54,956 nucleotides of DNA. Origin: an uncultured Allofournierella sp. (GTDB lineage Bacteria; Bacillota; Clostridia; Oscillospirales; Ruminococcaceae). Positions 1-9,341 of the stretch are shown here, in pieces. Made by a program: the position numbers and the translations under genes. The stretch is taken from the NCBI GenBank assembly GCA_944382775.1, contig CALWNI010000009.1, positions 1 to 54,956 of the forward strand, given 5' to 3'. The notes beneath the pieces were generated by a model that made no database searches, was not told where the DNA came from, and saw only the letters and a program-made list of their open reading frames with translations. Numbering within the stretch: position 1 is the first letter of the stretch; each line of letters begins with the position of its first letter.

Positions 1-42
1 AGGAGTTTTTCTTTCTACATTATCGGCACAAGCCTTCTTTTG

Positions 43-70
43 AACCACGCGACTATCGCGTGGTTTTCTT
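43..70 (+). terminator. Intrinsic terminator of a gene left of the window
   Basis: A 10-bp stem (43-52 with 56-65, three-base loop) is followed on the + strand by a T-rich tract. It probably ends a + strand gene that lies outside the window. No coding sequence is visible in bases 1-111. Confidence 0.6.
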
Positions 71-79
71 TATACAATA

Positions 80-113
80 AAAAAGCCAGCCGGCAAATGC
101 CGGCTGGCTTTTT
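80..113 (-). terminator. Terminator at the end of the pfl operon
   Basis: A 15-bp stem (80-94 with 99-113, loop AAAT) carries A/T runs on both sides, so it could work in both directions. The last bases of pflA overlap its right edge, and on the minus strand the stem is followed by a run of T. It is the natural end of the pfl transcript. Confidence 0.8.
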
Positions 114-873
114 ATTTTTGTCGCTGTTTGCGAATTTCATTTAAAATGCAGTTTTTGGCCTTTTGTGCCTCTTCTTTTTTCATGTTCGGCACACCCTCCA
201 ACGGATAATCCAGTCCCATGTTTTTATACTTGGTCAGTCCCATGGTGTGGTACGGCAAAACTTCCAATCCTTTCAGATTTCGATATCCTGCCAACCGCTT
301 TCCCAAATTCTCCAAATGGTTTGTACTATCTGTAATACCGGGCACCACCACATGGCGAGCCACCATCGGCACCCCTGCCCGCTCCAGTGCCTCTGCAAAA
401 GCAAGCACAGGTGCCTGTGGCTGTCCTGTCAGTGCAACATGCCCCTCTGGGTCGCTGTGCTTAAAATCCAGCAAAACCAAATCCGTTACCGCAAACAGTG
501 CCTTAAATTCATCGCTCCGCTTTTCACGGTACAAAACACCGCAGGTATCCAAACAGGTATGAATCCCCTTTGCTTTCGCCTTTTGAAACAGTTCGGTTAA
601 AAAGGGCAATTGTCCCAAAGGTTCTCCTCCGGTGGCAGTCAATCCACCGGAACGATAAAACCCTTTGTTTTTTTCATACTGCTCTAAAATTTCATCGGCT
701 GTCATCGCAGTGCCCGCTGTAAAATCCCATGTATCGGGATTATGGCAGTATAAGCACCGCATGGGGCAACCCTGAAAAAACACTACAAATCGAACACCGG
801 GCCCATCCACCGTGCCAAAGCTTTCAATGGAGTGAATCCGTCCTACTTGGGGGGTATTTTGTACTTGGTTCAT
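112..873 (-). CDS. pflA: Pyruvate formate-lyase activating enzyme
   Basis: This is a radical SAM enzyme of about 253 residues, the normal length for PflA. The 4Fe-4S motif CxxxCxxC is at Cys36, Cys40 and Cys43, inside the family signature GCPMRCLYCHNPDTW. The Gly-rich N-terminal TVDGPGVR and the later TGGEPLGQ segment are also typical. The enzyme uses S-adenosylmethionine and an electron to abstract hydrogen from the conserved glycine of pyruvate formate-lyase. It lies 6 bases downstream of the separate glycyl-radical protein, its expected substrate here, and is the last gene of the operon. The upstream ribosome site is weak (GAAGG, long spacer), so translation is probably coupled to the gene before it. 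Confidence 0.95.
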   Translation of the reverse strand: MNQVQNTPQVGRIHSIESFGTVDGPGVRFVVFFQGCPMRCLYCHNPDTWDFTAGTAMTADEILEQYEKNKGFYRSGGLTATGGEPLGQLPFLTELFQKAKAKGIHTCLDTCGVLYREKRSDEFKALFAVTDLVLLDFKHSDPEGHVALTGQPQAPVLAFAEALERAGVPMVARHVVVPGITDSTNHLENLGKRLAGYRNLKGLEVLPYHTMGLTKYKNMGLDYPLEGVPNMKKEEAQKAKNCILNEIRKQRQK

Positions 874-879
874 GCAAAA

Positions 880-1122
880 TCACATACCTTCGTGGAATGT
901 ACGAGCAATTACTTCGTTCTGCTGCTCTTTGGTCAGTTTGTTAAAGTTTACGGCATAGCCGGAAACACGAACAGTCAGCTGGGGATACTTCTCGGGATGT
1001 GCCTGTGCATCCAGCAAAGTCTCCTTTGTAAATACGTTTACGTTCAAATGATGACCGCCCTTTTCTGCGTAACCATCCAACAAGCTTACCAAGTTATCAA
1101 TCTGAGAATCTGTAACCTTCAT
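880..1122 (-). CDS. Stand-alone glycyl-radical domain of pyruvate formate-lyase
   Basis: This 80-residue protein matches only the C-terminal end of pyruvate formate-lyase. It carries the radical site in VSGYAVNF and the flanking [10 protein letters not shown] and [14 protein letters not shown] segments. It resembles the YfiD/GrcA spare domain of E. coli. The neighbouring 692-residue protein lacks this domain entirely, so here it is probably an obligatory subunit rather than a repair part. It has its own ribosome site (AAAAAAGGAG, 9 bases before the ATG) and 22 bases separate it from the upstream stop, so this is not a simple frameshift. The PflA-made radical would sit on the Gly of SGY and pass to the two cysteines of the partner protein. 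Confidence 0.9.
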   Translation of the reverse strand: MKVTDSQIDNLVSLLDGYAEKGGHHLNVNVFTKETLLDAQAHPEKYPQLTVRVSGYAVNFNKLTKEQQNEVIARTFHEGM

Positions 1123-1144
1123 TTTTCTATACTCCTTTTTTCAA

Positions 1145-3223
1145 TCAAATTTCCAGGTTCGGCTCACAGCAAGCACAATCGTGTGCCATGTCCAATTCCA
1201 GCTCCAAGTCACCAAACATTACAGTATCTTCCTTACCCAATGCACCGGGAATAATGGAGAATGTGTTGGAAATACCATCCTGTGCATCTTTAAAGGGCAG
1301 CTTAGAAACCGAGCTCAGCGATGCCACCGCACCATGGCTATCACGATGATGCATGGGGTTAGCGCCGGGAGCAAATGCCTCACCGGCCTTACGTCCATCG
1401 GGGGTAGAACCGGTATTTTTTCCATATACCACATTGGAAGTAATGGTCAAAATCGAGGTTGTGGGCTTGCCGTCACGGTAGGTGTGGTTGCTCTTAATGT
1501 CCTGCATAAACTCATGCACAATGTCGTGTGCAATCTGGTCTACGCGGTCATCATCGTTACCGTATTTCGGGAAATCCCCTTCAATTGCATAGTCTACTAC
1601 AATGCCGTTTTCGTCGCGCACGGTTTTTACCTTGGCGTACTTAATGGCACTCAGCGAGTCCGCCACAACCGACAAACCGGCAATACCGGTTGCAAACCAG
1701 CGGGTTACTTCCTTGTCATGCAACGCCATCTGCAAACGCTCGTAGCAGTACTTGTCATGCATGTAGTGAATTACATTCAAGGTGTTCACATATACGCCTG
1801 CCAGCCACTTCATCATATCACGGAAGCGTTCCATCACCTCGTCATATTCCAGATACTCTGTGGTAATGGGGCGGAACTTGGGGCCAACCTGCTTTTTGCT
1901 AATTTCGTCCACACCGCCGTTAATTGCATACAGCAAGCACTTTGCCAGGTTTGCACGTGCACCAAAGAACTGCATTTCCTTGCCCACACGCATGCTGGAT
2001 ACGCAGCAAGCAATGGCATAATCGTCACCATGGGTTACACGCATTAAGTCATCGTTTTCGTACTGAATCGAAGAGGTCAAAATGCTGCTCTTTGCACAGT
2101 AACGCTTGAATGCCATGGGCAGGTGGGTGGACCACAGAACGGTCAAGTTGGGTTCTGGAGCAGTACCCAGGTTTTCCAGTGTGTGCAGATAACGGAAGGA
2201 CATTTTGGTAACCAAGGGGCGACCGTCAATACCAACACCTGCAATGGATTCGGTTACCCAAGTGGGGTCACCGCTGAACAGTGCGTTGTATTCGGGGGTG
2301 CGTGCAAACTTTACCAAACGCAGCTTCATAACAAAATGGTCAACCATTTCCTGAATTTCACTTTCGGTAAAGGTACCGTTCTCCAAATCGCGCTGCGCGT
2401 AAATATCCAAGAAGGTGCTGGTACGGCCCAAGCTCATTGCTGCACCGTTTTGCTCCTTAATGGCAGCCAAATAACCAAAGTACAGCCATTGAATTGCTTC
2501 CTGGGTATTCTTTGCAGGCTTAGAAATATCGTAGCCGTAAATTTCGCCCAGCTTTTTCAGCTCTTTTAATGCCTTAATCTGCTCGCTCAACTCTTCGCGG
2601 TCGCGAATCACATCGGCATACATGATGGAAGGTGTGCTGCTCTTCTGGTTTTCCTTATCCTCAATCAAGCGGTCCACACCATACAATGCCACACGGCGAT
2701 AGTCGCCAATAATACGACCACGGCCGTAAGCATCGGGCAAACCGGTGATGATATGGCTGGAACGGCAAGCGCGCATTTCGGGAGTATACGTGTCGAATAC
2801 ACCTTCGTTGTGGGTCTTGCGGTACTTGGTGTACATTTCAACCACTTCATCGTCTACCTTGTAGCCATTGTCCTCGCAGGCTTTCATCGCCATGCGAATA
2901 CCGCCATTGGGCTGCAAGGAACGCTTAAAGGGTGCGTCGGTCTGAAAACCAACAATCTTTTCCTTGTCTTTATTCAAATAACCGGGACCATGGGAAACAA
3001 TGGTGGAAATCACCTTGGTATCCATATCCAGAACACCGCCCTTGGCCTGTTCCTGACGGGTCAGTTCCATAACCTGATCCCACAGCTCACGGGTGGCCTG
3101 GGTGGGGCCTTCCAAAAAGGACTCATCGCCCTCGTAAGGGGTGTAGTTTTTCTGAATAAAATCTCTTACGTCAATTTCATTTTCCCAGTGTCCGGGATTA
3201 AAACTTGTCCATTCCTGTCGCAT
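1145..3223 (-). CDS. pflB: Pyruvate formate-lyase, catalytic part without glycyl-radical domain
   Basis: Pyruvate formate-lyase converts pyruvate and CoA to acetyl-CoA and formate. The 692 residues cover the ten-stranded barrel of the family. The adjacent catalytic cysteines are at about 406-407 (IACCVSSM), and [12 protein letters not shown] and [15 protein letters not shown] are seen near the C terminus. Full-length enzymes are about 750-760 residues and end with the glycyl-radical loop. This one stops after a short acidic, Cys-containing tail ([10 protein letters not shown]), and the radical loop is encoded in the next gene. The ribosome site AGGAG is 8 bases before the ATG. The cupin gene lies 39 bases upstream, so both may share a transcript. 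Confidence 0.93.
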   Translation of the reverse strand: MRQEWTSFNPGHWENEIDVRDFIQKNYTPYEGDESFLEGPTQATRELWDQVMELTRQEQAKGGVLDMDTKVISTIVSHGPGYLNKDKEKIVGFQTDAPFKRSLQPNGGIRMAMKACEDNGYKVDDEVVEMYTKYRKTHNEGVFDTYTPEMRACRSSHIITGLPDAYGRGRIIGDYRRVALYGVDRLIEDKENQKSSTPSIMYADVIRDREELSEQIKALKELKKLGEIYGYDISKPAKNTQEAIQWLYFGYLAAIKEQNGAAMSLGRTSTFLDIYAQRDLENGTFTESEIQEMVDHFVMKLRLVKFARTPEYNALFSGDPTWVTESIAGVGIDGRPLVTKMSFRYLHTLENLGTAPEPNLTVLWSTHLPMAFKRYCAKSSILTSSIQYENDDLMRVTHGDDYAIACCVSSMRVGKEMQFFGARANLAKCLLYAINGGVDEISKKQVGPKFRPITTEYLEYDEVMERFRDMMKWLAGVYVNTLNVIHYMHDKYCYERLQMALHDKEVTRWFATGIAGLSVVADSLSAIKYAKVKTVRDENGIVVDYAIEGDFPKYGNDDDRVDQIAHDIVHEFMQDIKSNHTYRDGKPTTSILTITSNVVYGKNTGSTPDGRKAGEAFAPGANPMHHRDSHGAVASLSSVSKLPFKDAQDGISNTFSIIPGALGKEDTVMFGDLELELDMAHDCACCEPNLEI

Positions 3224-3262
3224 AGTCTATCTCCTAATTTGCGCTATCAATTGTCTAGCCAC

Positions 3263-3613
3263 TTAACTTTCCTTTTGCGGAAATACTACAGTTAAAAGCA
3301 TTTTAAAGTCCTCTTTTGCATATACCGCATGGGGTTTTTGGGCAGGCATTACCAATACCTGTCCCGCATTTAATACATACTCTTTTCCGTCCACCGTAAA
3401 TTGTCCGGTGCCTTCCAACACCTGAACCATAGCATCACCGCTGGATTCATGGGTGCTGATTTCTTCCCCTTTCGCAAAAGCAAACAAGGTTAAGCTAACC
3501 GCTTTGTTTTGTGCCAAGGTTTTGCTCACAATTTGGCCGGGCTGAATGGCTACCAGCTCCGCCAAATTTTCCACTGTTTCATGGTTAATATTTTTAATAT
3601 AAGGATACATCAT
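3263..3613 (-). CDS. Small cupin-domain protein
   Basis: This 116-residue single-domain cupin has the two conserved beta-barrel motifs, seen around HESSGDAMVQVLEGTGQF and NAGQVLVMPAQKPHAV. His, Glu and His residues are in positions that usually bind a metal. Such proteins often bind small ligands or act as sensors. No reaction can be assigned. It is immediately upstream of the split pyruvate formate-lyase in the same direction and has a strong AGGAGG site. Two ATG codons lie in tandem at the start. A role in fermentation control is a guess from position only. Confidence 0.85.
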   Translation of the reverse strand: MMYPYIKNINHETVENLAELVAIQPGQIVSKTLAQNKAVSLTLFAFAKGEEISTHESSGDAMVQVLEGTGQFTVDGKEYVLNAGQVLVMPAQKPHAVYAKEDFKMLLTVVFPQKES

Positions 3614-3803
3614 TGCATGTTCCTCCTAATCAATTACTTCAAGCACTTGTTTGCTACTCGGTTGTTTGCAAATCAAGTTCTTGTTTCATCCTTAGTATAC
3701 ATATTCCTACCAAACAAGTATGTTGTATTCCCAACAAAAACACAAAAACATTACACTTACCCTTGTGAACCCAATTTTGCATTGGATTTTAAGAATGCTG
3801 CCA

Positions 3804-3995
3804 TTACTCTAAAAAGTAGTTTTTCAATTGCTGTTTATCTTCGTACTCAATAAATGTATACAATCCAAATGCAAATATCTTCTCAATTGCTGTTAAATTC
3901 TCCGGCAATGGATTTCCTTGCCAAAGCAGCCGCGCAAGTTCATCCTTACGCTGTGCAGATATCATTTTTTCTGCCTGTTCAAAGTTTAAATCCAT
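3804..3995 (-). CDS. Small protein of unknown function
   Basis: This open frame of 63 codons is preceded by a strong ribosome site (AGGAGGG, 7 bases before the ATG), which supports real expression. The product is hydrophilic, has no membrane segment, and starts MDLNFEQAEKMISAQRKDEL. I do not recognise a family. About 190 bases without a gene separate it from the cupin gene. They hold an AT-rich stretch with possible promoter elements but no convincing -35/-10 pair. Confidence 0.6.
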   Translation of the reverse strand: MDLNFEQAEKMISAQRKDELARLLWQGNPLPENLTAIEKIFAFGLYTFIEYEDKQQLKNYFLE

Positions 3996-4120
3996 CTATA
4001 CTCCCTCCTTTTGGTTCATTTCTATCTTATTCCAGATTAATTTTTTCTTCAAGTATACCGGCTATTCCACATTTTCAACTTTCTTTCATATCTTGCCCAA
4101 ATAATAATTCTTTAATAAAA

Positions 4121-4151
4121 AAACAGCCACGGAAAAAATCCGTGGCTGTTT
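4121..4151 (-). terminator. Terminator of the hexuronate operon
   Basis: A 13-bp stem (4121-4133 with 4139-4151, loop of five A) is followed on the minus strand by a run of T. It lies 36 bases after the stop of the SDR gene, the last gene of the operon. Confidence 0.85.
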
Positions 4152-4186
4152 GTAATATTTTACACTAATTTTATCAGTTGATAAAA

Positions 4187-5038
4187 TTATACGCCGGAGT
4201 AAGCGGAGAAACCGCCGTCGATGGGCAGAACTACACCGGTGATGAAGCTAGCAGCCTCGTTGTTCAGCAAGAACAGCAGACCGCCGTCCAGCTCGGTGCT
4301 CTCGCCAAAACGACCCATCGGGGTAGCAGCCAGAATCTTGCCGGTACGAGCGGTGGGGGTGCCATCCTCGTTCCACAGCAGCTTCTCGTTCTGCTTGGTG
4401 GAGAAGAAACCGGGAGCAATAGCGTTTACACGGATGCCTACCTTGCTGAAGTGAACAGCCAGCCACTGGGTAAAGTTGGAGATAGCAGCCTTAGCACCAG
4501 AGTAAGCAGGAATCTTGGTCAGCGGAGTGTAAGCGTTCATGCTGCTGATGTTGATGATGTTGCAGCCCTCACGGCCAACCATCTGACGAGCAAAAGCCTG
4601 GCTGGGGATCAGAGTGCCCAGGAAGTTCAGGTTGAATACAAAGCCTACGCCGCCTGCATCCAGGTCAAAGAAGCTCTTGGTGTCAGCGTCGATATCGCCC
4701 AGCTCAAAGTACTCCTTGTCGGTAGTAGCCTTGGGGTTGTTACCGCCGGCGCCGTTTACCAGGATGTCGCAGGGACCCAGGTCCTTCTCAACCTGATCTG
4801 CAACAGCGTAGCAAGCGTCCTTCTCCAGAACGTTGCACTTGTAAGCCTTAGCAATACCGCCCTCAGCTTCGATTTCAGCAGCGTAAGCAGCAGCAGCTTC
4901 TTCGTTCAGGTCCAGCAGAGCAACCTTAGCGCCTGCACGAGCCAGAGTCTTAGCAAAAGCGCTGCACAGAATTCCGCCAGCACCGGTAACAACAGCAACC
5001 TTACCAGTCAGGTTGGTATCCAAAACATTTTTCTGCAT
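4187..5038 (-). CDS. SDR oxidoreductase, probable D-fructuronate/D-mannonate reductase
   Basis: This short-chain dehydrogenase has the nucleotide motif TGAGGILC near the N terminus, NGAGG, the catalytic Ser in NISSM, YSGAK (Tyr-x-x-x-Lys) and a C-terminal LPIDGGFSAYSGV. By family and operon context it most likely interconverts D-fructuronate and D-mannonate with NAD(P)H. That step is otherwise missing between uxaC and uxuA here. Gluconate 5-dehydrogenase-like activity is the main alternative. The start at 5038 (283 residues) is chosen because GGAGG lies 7 bases before it. A longer frame from 5062 would place that site inside the gene. It is the final gene of the operon and is followed by a terminator. 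Confidence 0.85.
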   Translation of the reverse strand: MQKNVLDTNLTGKVAVVTGAGGILCSAFAKTLARAGAKVALLDLNEEAAAAYAAEIEAEGGIAKAYKCNVLEKDACYAVADQVEKDLGPCDILVNGAGGNNPKATTDKEYFELGDIDADTKSFFDLDAGGVGFVFNLNFLGTLIPSQAFARQMVGREGCNIINISSMNAYTPLTKIPAYSGAKAAISNFTQWLAVHFSKVGIRVNAIAPGFFSTKQNEKLLWNEDGTPTARTGKILAATPMGRFGESTELDGGLLFLLNNEAASFITGVVLPIDGGFSAYSGV

Positions 5039-5064
5039 GTTTCTATCCTCCAAATAATACACAA

Positions 5065-6096
5065 TTAGCGCTGTACACGGCCGGAACCGTTACCGGCAGC
5101 CAGCTTCTCAACCTCATCAACAGAAACGAAGTTGTAGTCGCCCTCGATGGAGTGCTTCAGAGCAGAAGCAGCAACTGCAAACTCAACAGCCTCCTGGGTG
5201 TTTTTGCCGCTCAGCAGAGCGTAGATCAGGCCGCCGCCGAAGCTGTCACCGCCGCCAACGCGGTCGATGATGTGCAGGTGGTACAGCTTGGAGAAGCAGT
5301 ACTCATCGCTAGCAACGTCGTACAGCATTGCGCTCCAGTCGTTGTCAAAAGCAGACTTGCTTTCACGCAGGGTGATCGCAACCTTCTCAAAGCCGAACTT
5401 GTCAGCCAGCTGCTTTGCAACGCTCTTGTAGCCTTCCTTGTTCAGCTCGCCGGCGTAGATGTCGGTGTTCTCTGCCTCAATGCCGAATACGTCCTTTGCG
5501 TCCTCCTCGTTGGAGATGCAAACGTCAACATACTGGCACAGCTCGGTCATAGCAGCACGAGCTTCGTCGCGGGTCCACAGCTTGCCGCGGTAGTTCAGGT
5601 CGCAGCTTACCTTTACACCCTTAGCCTTAGCAGCCTTACATGCCTCTTTGCAGATTTCAACAACATTTGCGCCCAGAGCCGGGGTAATGCCGGTGAAGTG
5701 GAACCAGGAAGCACCCTCAAAGATTTCGTCCCAGTTAAAGTCAGCGGTGGTTGCCTCTGCGATTGCGCTGTGAGCACGGTCGTAGATGCAAACGCTGCCA
5801 CGCTGAGAAGCACCCTTCTCCAGGTAGTAGATGCCTACACGGTCGCCGCCGCGGGTGATGTCCTCGGTGTGAACGCCGTACTTGCGCAGGCTGTTAACAG
5901 CCATCTGGCCGATGGAGTGCTTGGGCAGCTTACTTACAAAGTGAGCTTCCATGCCGTAGTTTGCCAGAGATACAGCAACGTTTGCTTCGCCGCCGCCAAA
6001 GGTAGCCTCAAAAGAGTCTGCCTGTACAAAACGCATGTAATCGTAGGGCTGAAGACGCAGCATCAGCTCGCCAAAGGTAACAACTTTCTTAGACAT
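5065..6096 (-). CDS. kdgK: PfkB-family sugar kinase, probable 2-keto-3-deoxygluconate kinase
   Basis: This 343-residue ribokinase/PfkB-type kinase begins TFGELMLRLQPYDYMRF. The C-terminal GGGDSFGGG motif contains the catalytic Asp, and SCDLNYRGKLW in the middle is typical of KDG kinases. It would phosphorylate 2-keto-3-deoxygluconate to KDPG, which the upstream aldolase cleaves. A second, more divergent member of the same family is encoded two genes upstream. This copy is closer to textbook KdgK. A 12-base-class hairpin separates it from the aldolase gene. Confidence 0.88.
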   Translation of the reverse strand: MSKKVVTFGELMLRLQPYDYMRFVQADSFEATFGGGEANVAVSLANYGMEAHFVSKLPKHSIGQMAVNSLRKYGVHTEDITRGGDRVGIYYLEKGASQRGSVCIYDRAHSAIAEATTADFNWDEIFEGASWFHFTGITPALGANVVEICKEACKAAKAKGVKVSCDLNYRGKLWTRDEARAAMTELCQYVDVCISNEEDAKDVFGIEAENTDIYAGELNKEGYKSVAKQLADKFGFEKVAITLRESKSAFDNDWSAMLYDVASDEYCFSKLYHLHIIDRVGGGDSFGGGLIYALLSGKNTQEAVEFAVAASALKHSIEGDYNFVSVDEVEKLAAGNGSGRVQR

Positions 6097-6143
6097 TGGG
6101 ATTATACCTTCCTTTGTTTCTTTGTGTCTTTATCAAACCAAAC

Positions 6144-6167
6144 GCTTGCCCGCATATGCGGGCAAGC
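6144..6167 (-). other. Intercistronic hairpin between aldolase and KDG kinase genes
   Basis: An 11-bp GC-rich stem (6144-6154 with 6157-6167, two-base loop) lies in the 93-base gap between the two genes. On the minus strand it is followed by GTTTGG, not a long T run, so it is more likely an RNA stability or processing element, or a weak attenuator, than a full terminator. Confidence 0.55.
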
Positions 6168-6189
6168 CGTTTTTCAAATTATAATTGGC

Positions 6190-7137
6190 TTATTTCTGTA
6201 CCAGGTGAATTGCAAAGCCAGCGATTTCATCTGCAAAGTAAGCAGCCTTTGCGGTGATGGTCTCCTCGTTGAAAGCAATGCCCTGCTTCTTGAAGTAAGC
6301 GATTGCACGGGGCAGGGTGTTGGTAGCAATTGCAATGTGACCGTTCTTGCCCAGGTACTGCTTCTTCATGATTTCGATGCTCTTGTTGCCAACAAAGATG
6401 CTGGAGTTGCCCTCGGCAATGTCAAAGCCGAACATAGCGCCGAACAGCTTAGCAGCCTTCATAGCTTCTTCTGCATTTTCGGTGTTAATGCCAACATGCT
6501 TCAGCTCAAAGCCCAGCATGGTGTTTACAGCCTGGCGAGTCAAACGCTCAATCTCAGCCCAATCGCCATTGTCGATCAGGTCCTTCTTAACCATCCAGGT
6601 GCCGCCGCAAGCAATGATCTTGTTGAAGCTCAGGTAGTCCAGCATGTTCTTCTCGTTTACACCGCCGGTGGGCATCCAACGCAGGTTAGCGTAGGGGCCA
6701 GCAACAGCCTTCAGCTTAGCAATACCGCCGTTCTGCTCTGCGGGGAAGAACTTAACAACATCCAGACCCATGCTCATAGCCTGCTCCATCTCACCGGGAG
6801 TAGCAGTACCGGGCATCATCAGCATGCCCTGATCGATAACGTACTTGGTGATTTCGGGGTTAAAGCCGGGGCTAACAATGAACTTTACACCGGCAGCAAT
6901 TGCGCGGTCAGCCTGCTCCTTGGTCAGAACAGTGCCGGCGCCTACCAGCATCTCGGGTACTTCAGCAACAATGCGGCGAATAGCCTCTTCAGCAGCCTCG
7001 GTACGGAAGGTAACTTCAGCAGCAGGCAGACCACCGGCTACCAGAGCCTTTGCCAGAGGAACAGCCTTGTCAGCGTCCTCAATCGCAATAACAGGCACAA
7101 TACCAATTTCGTAAATCTTTTGCAGTACTTCGTTCAT
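6190..7137 (-). CDS. KDPG/KHG aldolase fused to a VOC-like domain
   Basis: Residues 1-205 are a class I 2-keto-3-deoxy-6-phosphogluconate aldolase (Eda). The catalytic Glu is at about 41 (EVTFRTEAAEEAI), the Schiff-base Lys at about 129 (VVKFFPAEQNGG), and PTGGV binds phosphate. It splits KDPG into pyruvate and glyceraldehyde 3-phosphate. Usual Eda proteins are about 205-215 residues. This one continues to 315 with a second domain starting LKHVGINTENAEEAM and including GFDIAEG and GFAIHLVQK, which reads as a vicinal-oxygen-chelate (glyoxalase-like) fold. The role of that domain is unknown. It could bind a sugar acid, stabilise the trimer, or do a second reaction on a keto acid. Confidence 0.88.
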   Translation of the reverse strand: MNEVLQKIYEIGIVPVIAIEDADKAVPLAKALVAGGLPAAEVTFRTEAAEEAIRRIVAEVPEMLVGAGTVLTKEQADRAIAAGVKFIVSPGFNPEITKYVIDQGMLMMPGTATPGEMEQAMSMGLDVVKFFPAEQNGGIAKLKAVAGPYANLRWMPTGGVNEKNMLDYLSFNKIIACGGTWMVKKDLIDNGDWAEIERLTRQAVNTMLGFELKHVGINTENAEEAMKAAKLFGAMFGFDIAEGNSSIFVGNKSIEIMKKQYLGKNGHIAIATNTLPRAIAYFKKQGIAFNEETITAKAAYFADEIAGFAIHLVQK

Positions 7138-7169
7138 TTTTAATGCTTCCTTTCGTTTTTCCGTTCAGG

Positions 7170-8213
7170 TTAACGATCCATCTCACTTACGGGGCCATTT
7201 GCGCTGTGCTCTTTGATAATGCGTTCAATTTCGGTCAAATCCGAAGAAGGCAAATCACCGGGCACTGTGCTCTTGGTGCTGGATGTGGCGTTGCCAAACT
7301 GCATTGCAATTTTAGCATCGCCATATTTCAGCAAACCAAACAAAACACCGGCCACATAAGCATCACCGGAACCAATCCGGTCAATTACATCGATGTTATT
7401 GTACGGAGCTTCGGTGTAAAAATCATCCTCAGCCGCACTGTAAACCAACGAGGTAAAATTGTGTTCACGTGGGCTAATTACGGTGCGCTGTGTAGCAGCC
7501 ACAATTTTAACACCGTATTCCTTGGTATAACTTTTCAAAATGTCCTTCAAATCACCTGTTTTCTGGAACATTCTGCGGCTTGTTTCTTCCGAAACAAACA
7601 ACACGTCTACCAAAGGCAAAATTGTTTCAATGGTTTCTCTTGCCTGCTCTTCCGTCCACAAATTGGCCCGATAGTTTACGTCAAAAGAAATCATAGCACC
7701 GGCAGCTTTAAAGCGGCGAATCATCTCAATCGCCACATTGCGCATATTCTCGCACAAAGCTAAGCTAATGCCGCTCACATGAAACATCCGTGCAGAGCCA
7801 TACACTTCTTGCGGAATTTCTTCCAGCTTAATGCGTGTAATACTGGCTTCTTTGCGGTCATATACAATGGTGGGCTTACGGGGCGCCGCACCCATTTCAT
7901 AATAGTATAGACCTAAACGAGCCTCAGGGCTGTTATCATAAATCAAAAAGTCATCCGAAACACCGGTATAACGAATTCGATTTTTAATATAAACACCCAA
8001 TTTATTCTGAGGCAATCTGGAAATAATTGCGGTACGCAATCCCAGCAACGCCACACCACTGGCCACATTTAACTCTGCGCCACCGGCACGTTTTTGAAAG
8101 GTATCACTGTCTGTGATTCGGTCATGCCGAGGTGGCGAAAGCCGAAGCATGATCTCACCAAATGTGATGAGATCAAACTCCCGCTGGCCATTCTGGCTCC
8201 AGTCGGATTTCAT
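7170..8213 (-). CDS. Second PfkB-family sugar kinase
   Basis: This 347-residue protein has ribokinase-family features: ITFGEIMLRLSPPRHDR at the start, GGAELNVA substrate loop, ISFDVNYRANLW, and RIGSGDAYVAG with the catalytic Asp. It lies between uxuA and the aldolase, so 2-keto-3-deoxygluconate is its likely substrate. The operon already contains a closer KdgK match, however, so this copy may act on a related keto-deoxy sugar acid. The ribosome site is modest (ACGAGG, 9 bases from the ATG). Confidence 0.85.
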   Translation of the reverse strand: MKSDWSQNGQREFDLITFGEIMLRLSPPRHDRITDSDTFQKRAGGAELNVASGVALLGLRTAIISRLPQNKLGVYIKNRIRYTGVSDDFLIYDNSPEARLGLYYYEMGAAPRKPTIVYDRKEASITRIKLEEIPQEVYGSARMFHVSGISLALCENMRNVAIEMIRRFKAAGAMISFDVNYRANLWTEEQARETIETILPLVDVLFVSEETSRRMFQKTGDLKDILKSYTKEYGVKIVAATQRTVISPREHNFTSLVYSAAEDDFYTEAPYNNIDVIDRIGSGDAYVAGVLFGLLKYGDAKIAMQFGNATSSTKSTVPGDLPSSDLTEIERIIKEHSANGPVSEMDR

Positions 8214-8246
8214 TGCAAAACGCCTCGTTTTCTATGGTAAAAAATC

Positions 8247-9299
8247 TTATTTATTTTTGTGCTGCTTCTCGCAAGCCTCAAACAGGCCATTGATGTAGGT
8301 AGCACCCAAAGCGCGGTCGTACAGACCGTAACCGGACTTACCGGTCTCGCCCCAAATCATACGGCCGTGGTCAGGACGAACGTAGCCGTCAAAGCCATTT
8401 TCAACCAGAGCGTTTACGATTTCGTACATATCCAGGCTGCCGCAGCTGCTCAGGTGAGCGCGCTCCTCAAAGCTGCCGTCTTCCATGATCTTAACATTAC
8501 GGATGTGCATGAAAGCAATGCGGCCCATAGCGCTGTACTTGCGAACCATAGCAACCATGTCGTTGGTCTTAGCGCAGCCCAAGGAACCGGTGCACAGGCA
8601 CAGGCTGTTTGCAGGGCTGTCAACCAGCTTCAGGAAGCGATCCAGGTTTGCCTCGCAGGTGATGATGCGGGGCAGACCGAAGATGGGGTACGGGGGATCA
8701 TCGGGATGGATAGCCATTACTACGCCGCATTCCTCAGCAACGGGGATAACCTTCTTCAGGAACTTCTCCAGGTTAGCCCACAGGCCTTCCTCGCCGATTT
8801 CGCCGTAAGCAGCAATCAGCTCACGAACTTCTTCCTGGCTGTAGCTGGAGTCCCAACCGGGCAGATGGATGTCGTCCTTCAGAGGATCCAGACCCTTCAT
8901 CTGCTCCCAGTACATAACCAAGCTGGTGGAACCGTCGTCAGCAACCTTGTCCAGCTGGGTACGAGTCCAGTCAAATACGGGCATGAAGTTGTAAGTTACG
9001 CACTTGATGCCGTACTTAGCGCAGCGGCGGATGTTCTCGCAGTAAACTTCCAACAGCTCGTCCACGTTGCCGCGGCCCAGCTTGATGTTCTCGTGTACGG
9101 GGATGGACTCAACGATATCAAACAGCATACCGTTGCTCTCAACCTGCTCCTTCATGCGGGCCAGGCTCTCTTCGGGCCAAACCTCACCGGGCTTAACGTC
9201 GTAAACAGCGCTAACAATGCTGCGCATGCCAGGAATCTGGCGGATATTTTGCAAAGTTACGGGATCAGACTCACCGTACCAGCGAAAAGAAAGTTTCAT
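8247..9299 (-). CDS. uxuA: Mannonate dehydratase
   Basis: UxuA dehydrates D-mannonate to 2-keto-3-deoxygluconate. The 350 residues start [19 protein letters not shown] and include the family segments [18 protein letters not shown] and [13 protein letters not shown] near the C terminus. The start at 9299 is preferred because AAGGAG lies 7 bases before it. A longer frame starts inside that ribosome site. It is the second gene of the operon after uxaC. Confidence 0.95.
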   Translation of the reverse strand: MKLSFRWYGESDPVTLQNIRQIPGMRSIVSAVYDVKPGEVWPEESLARMKEQVESNGMLFDIVESIPVHENIKLGRGNVDELLEVYCENIRRCAKYGIKCVTYNFMPVFDWTRTQLDKVADDGSTSLVMYWEQMKGLDPLKDDIHLPGWDSSYSQEEVRELIAAYGEIGEEGLWANLEKFLKKVIPVAEECGVVMAIHPDDPPYPIFGLPRIITCEANLDRFLKLVDSPANSLCLCTGSLGCAKTNDMVAMVRKYSAMGRIAFMHIRNVKIMEDGSFEERAHLSSCGSLDMYEIVNALVENGFDGYVRPDHGRMIWGETGKSGYGLYDRALGATYINGLFEACEKQHKNK

Positions 9300-9341
9300 T
9301 TCGTTTCTCCTTAACATAAACTTGGTTTTATATTTTGTTGA

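Noticed and set aside
3614-3803. Possible Rex or FNR operator before the cupin-pfl genes
   Set aside because: Only a TTGTGAA half site with no matching second half was found.
5152-7143. Long + strand open frame over the KDG kinase and aldolase genes
   Set aside because: Opposite strand of two well-recognised genes, with no homologous motif.
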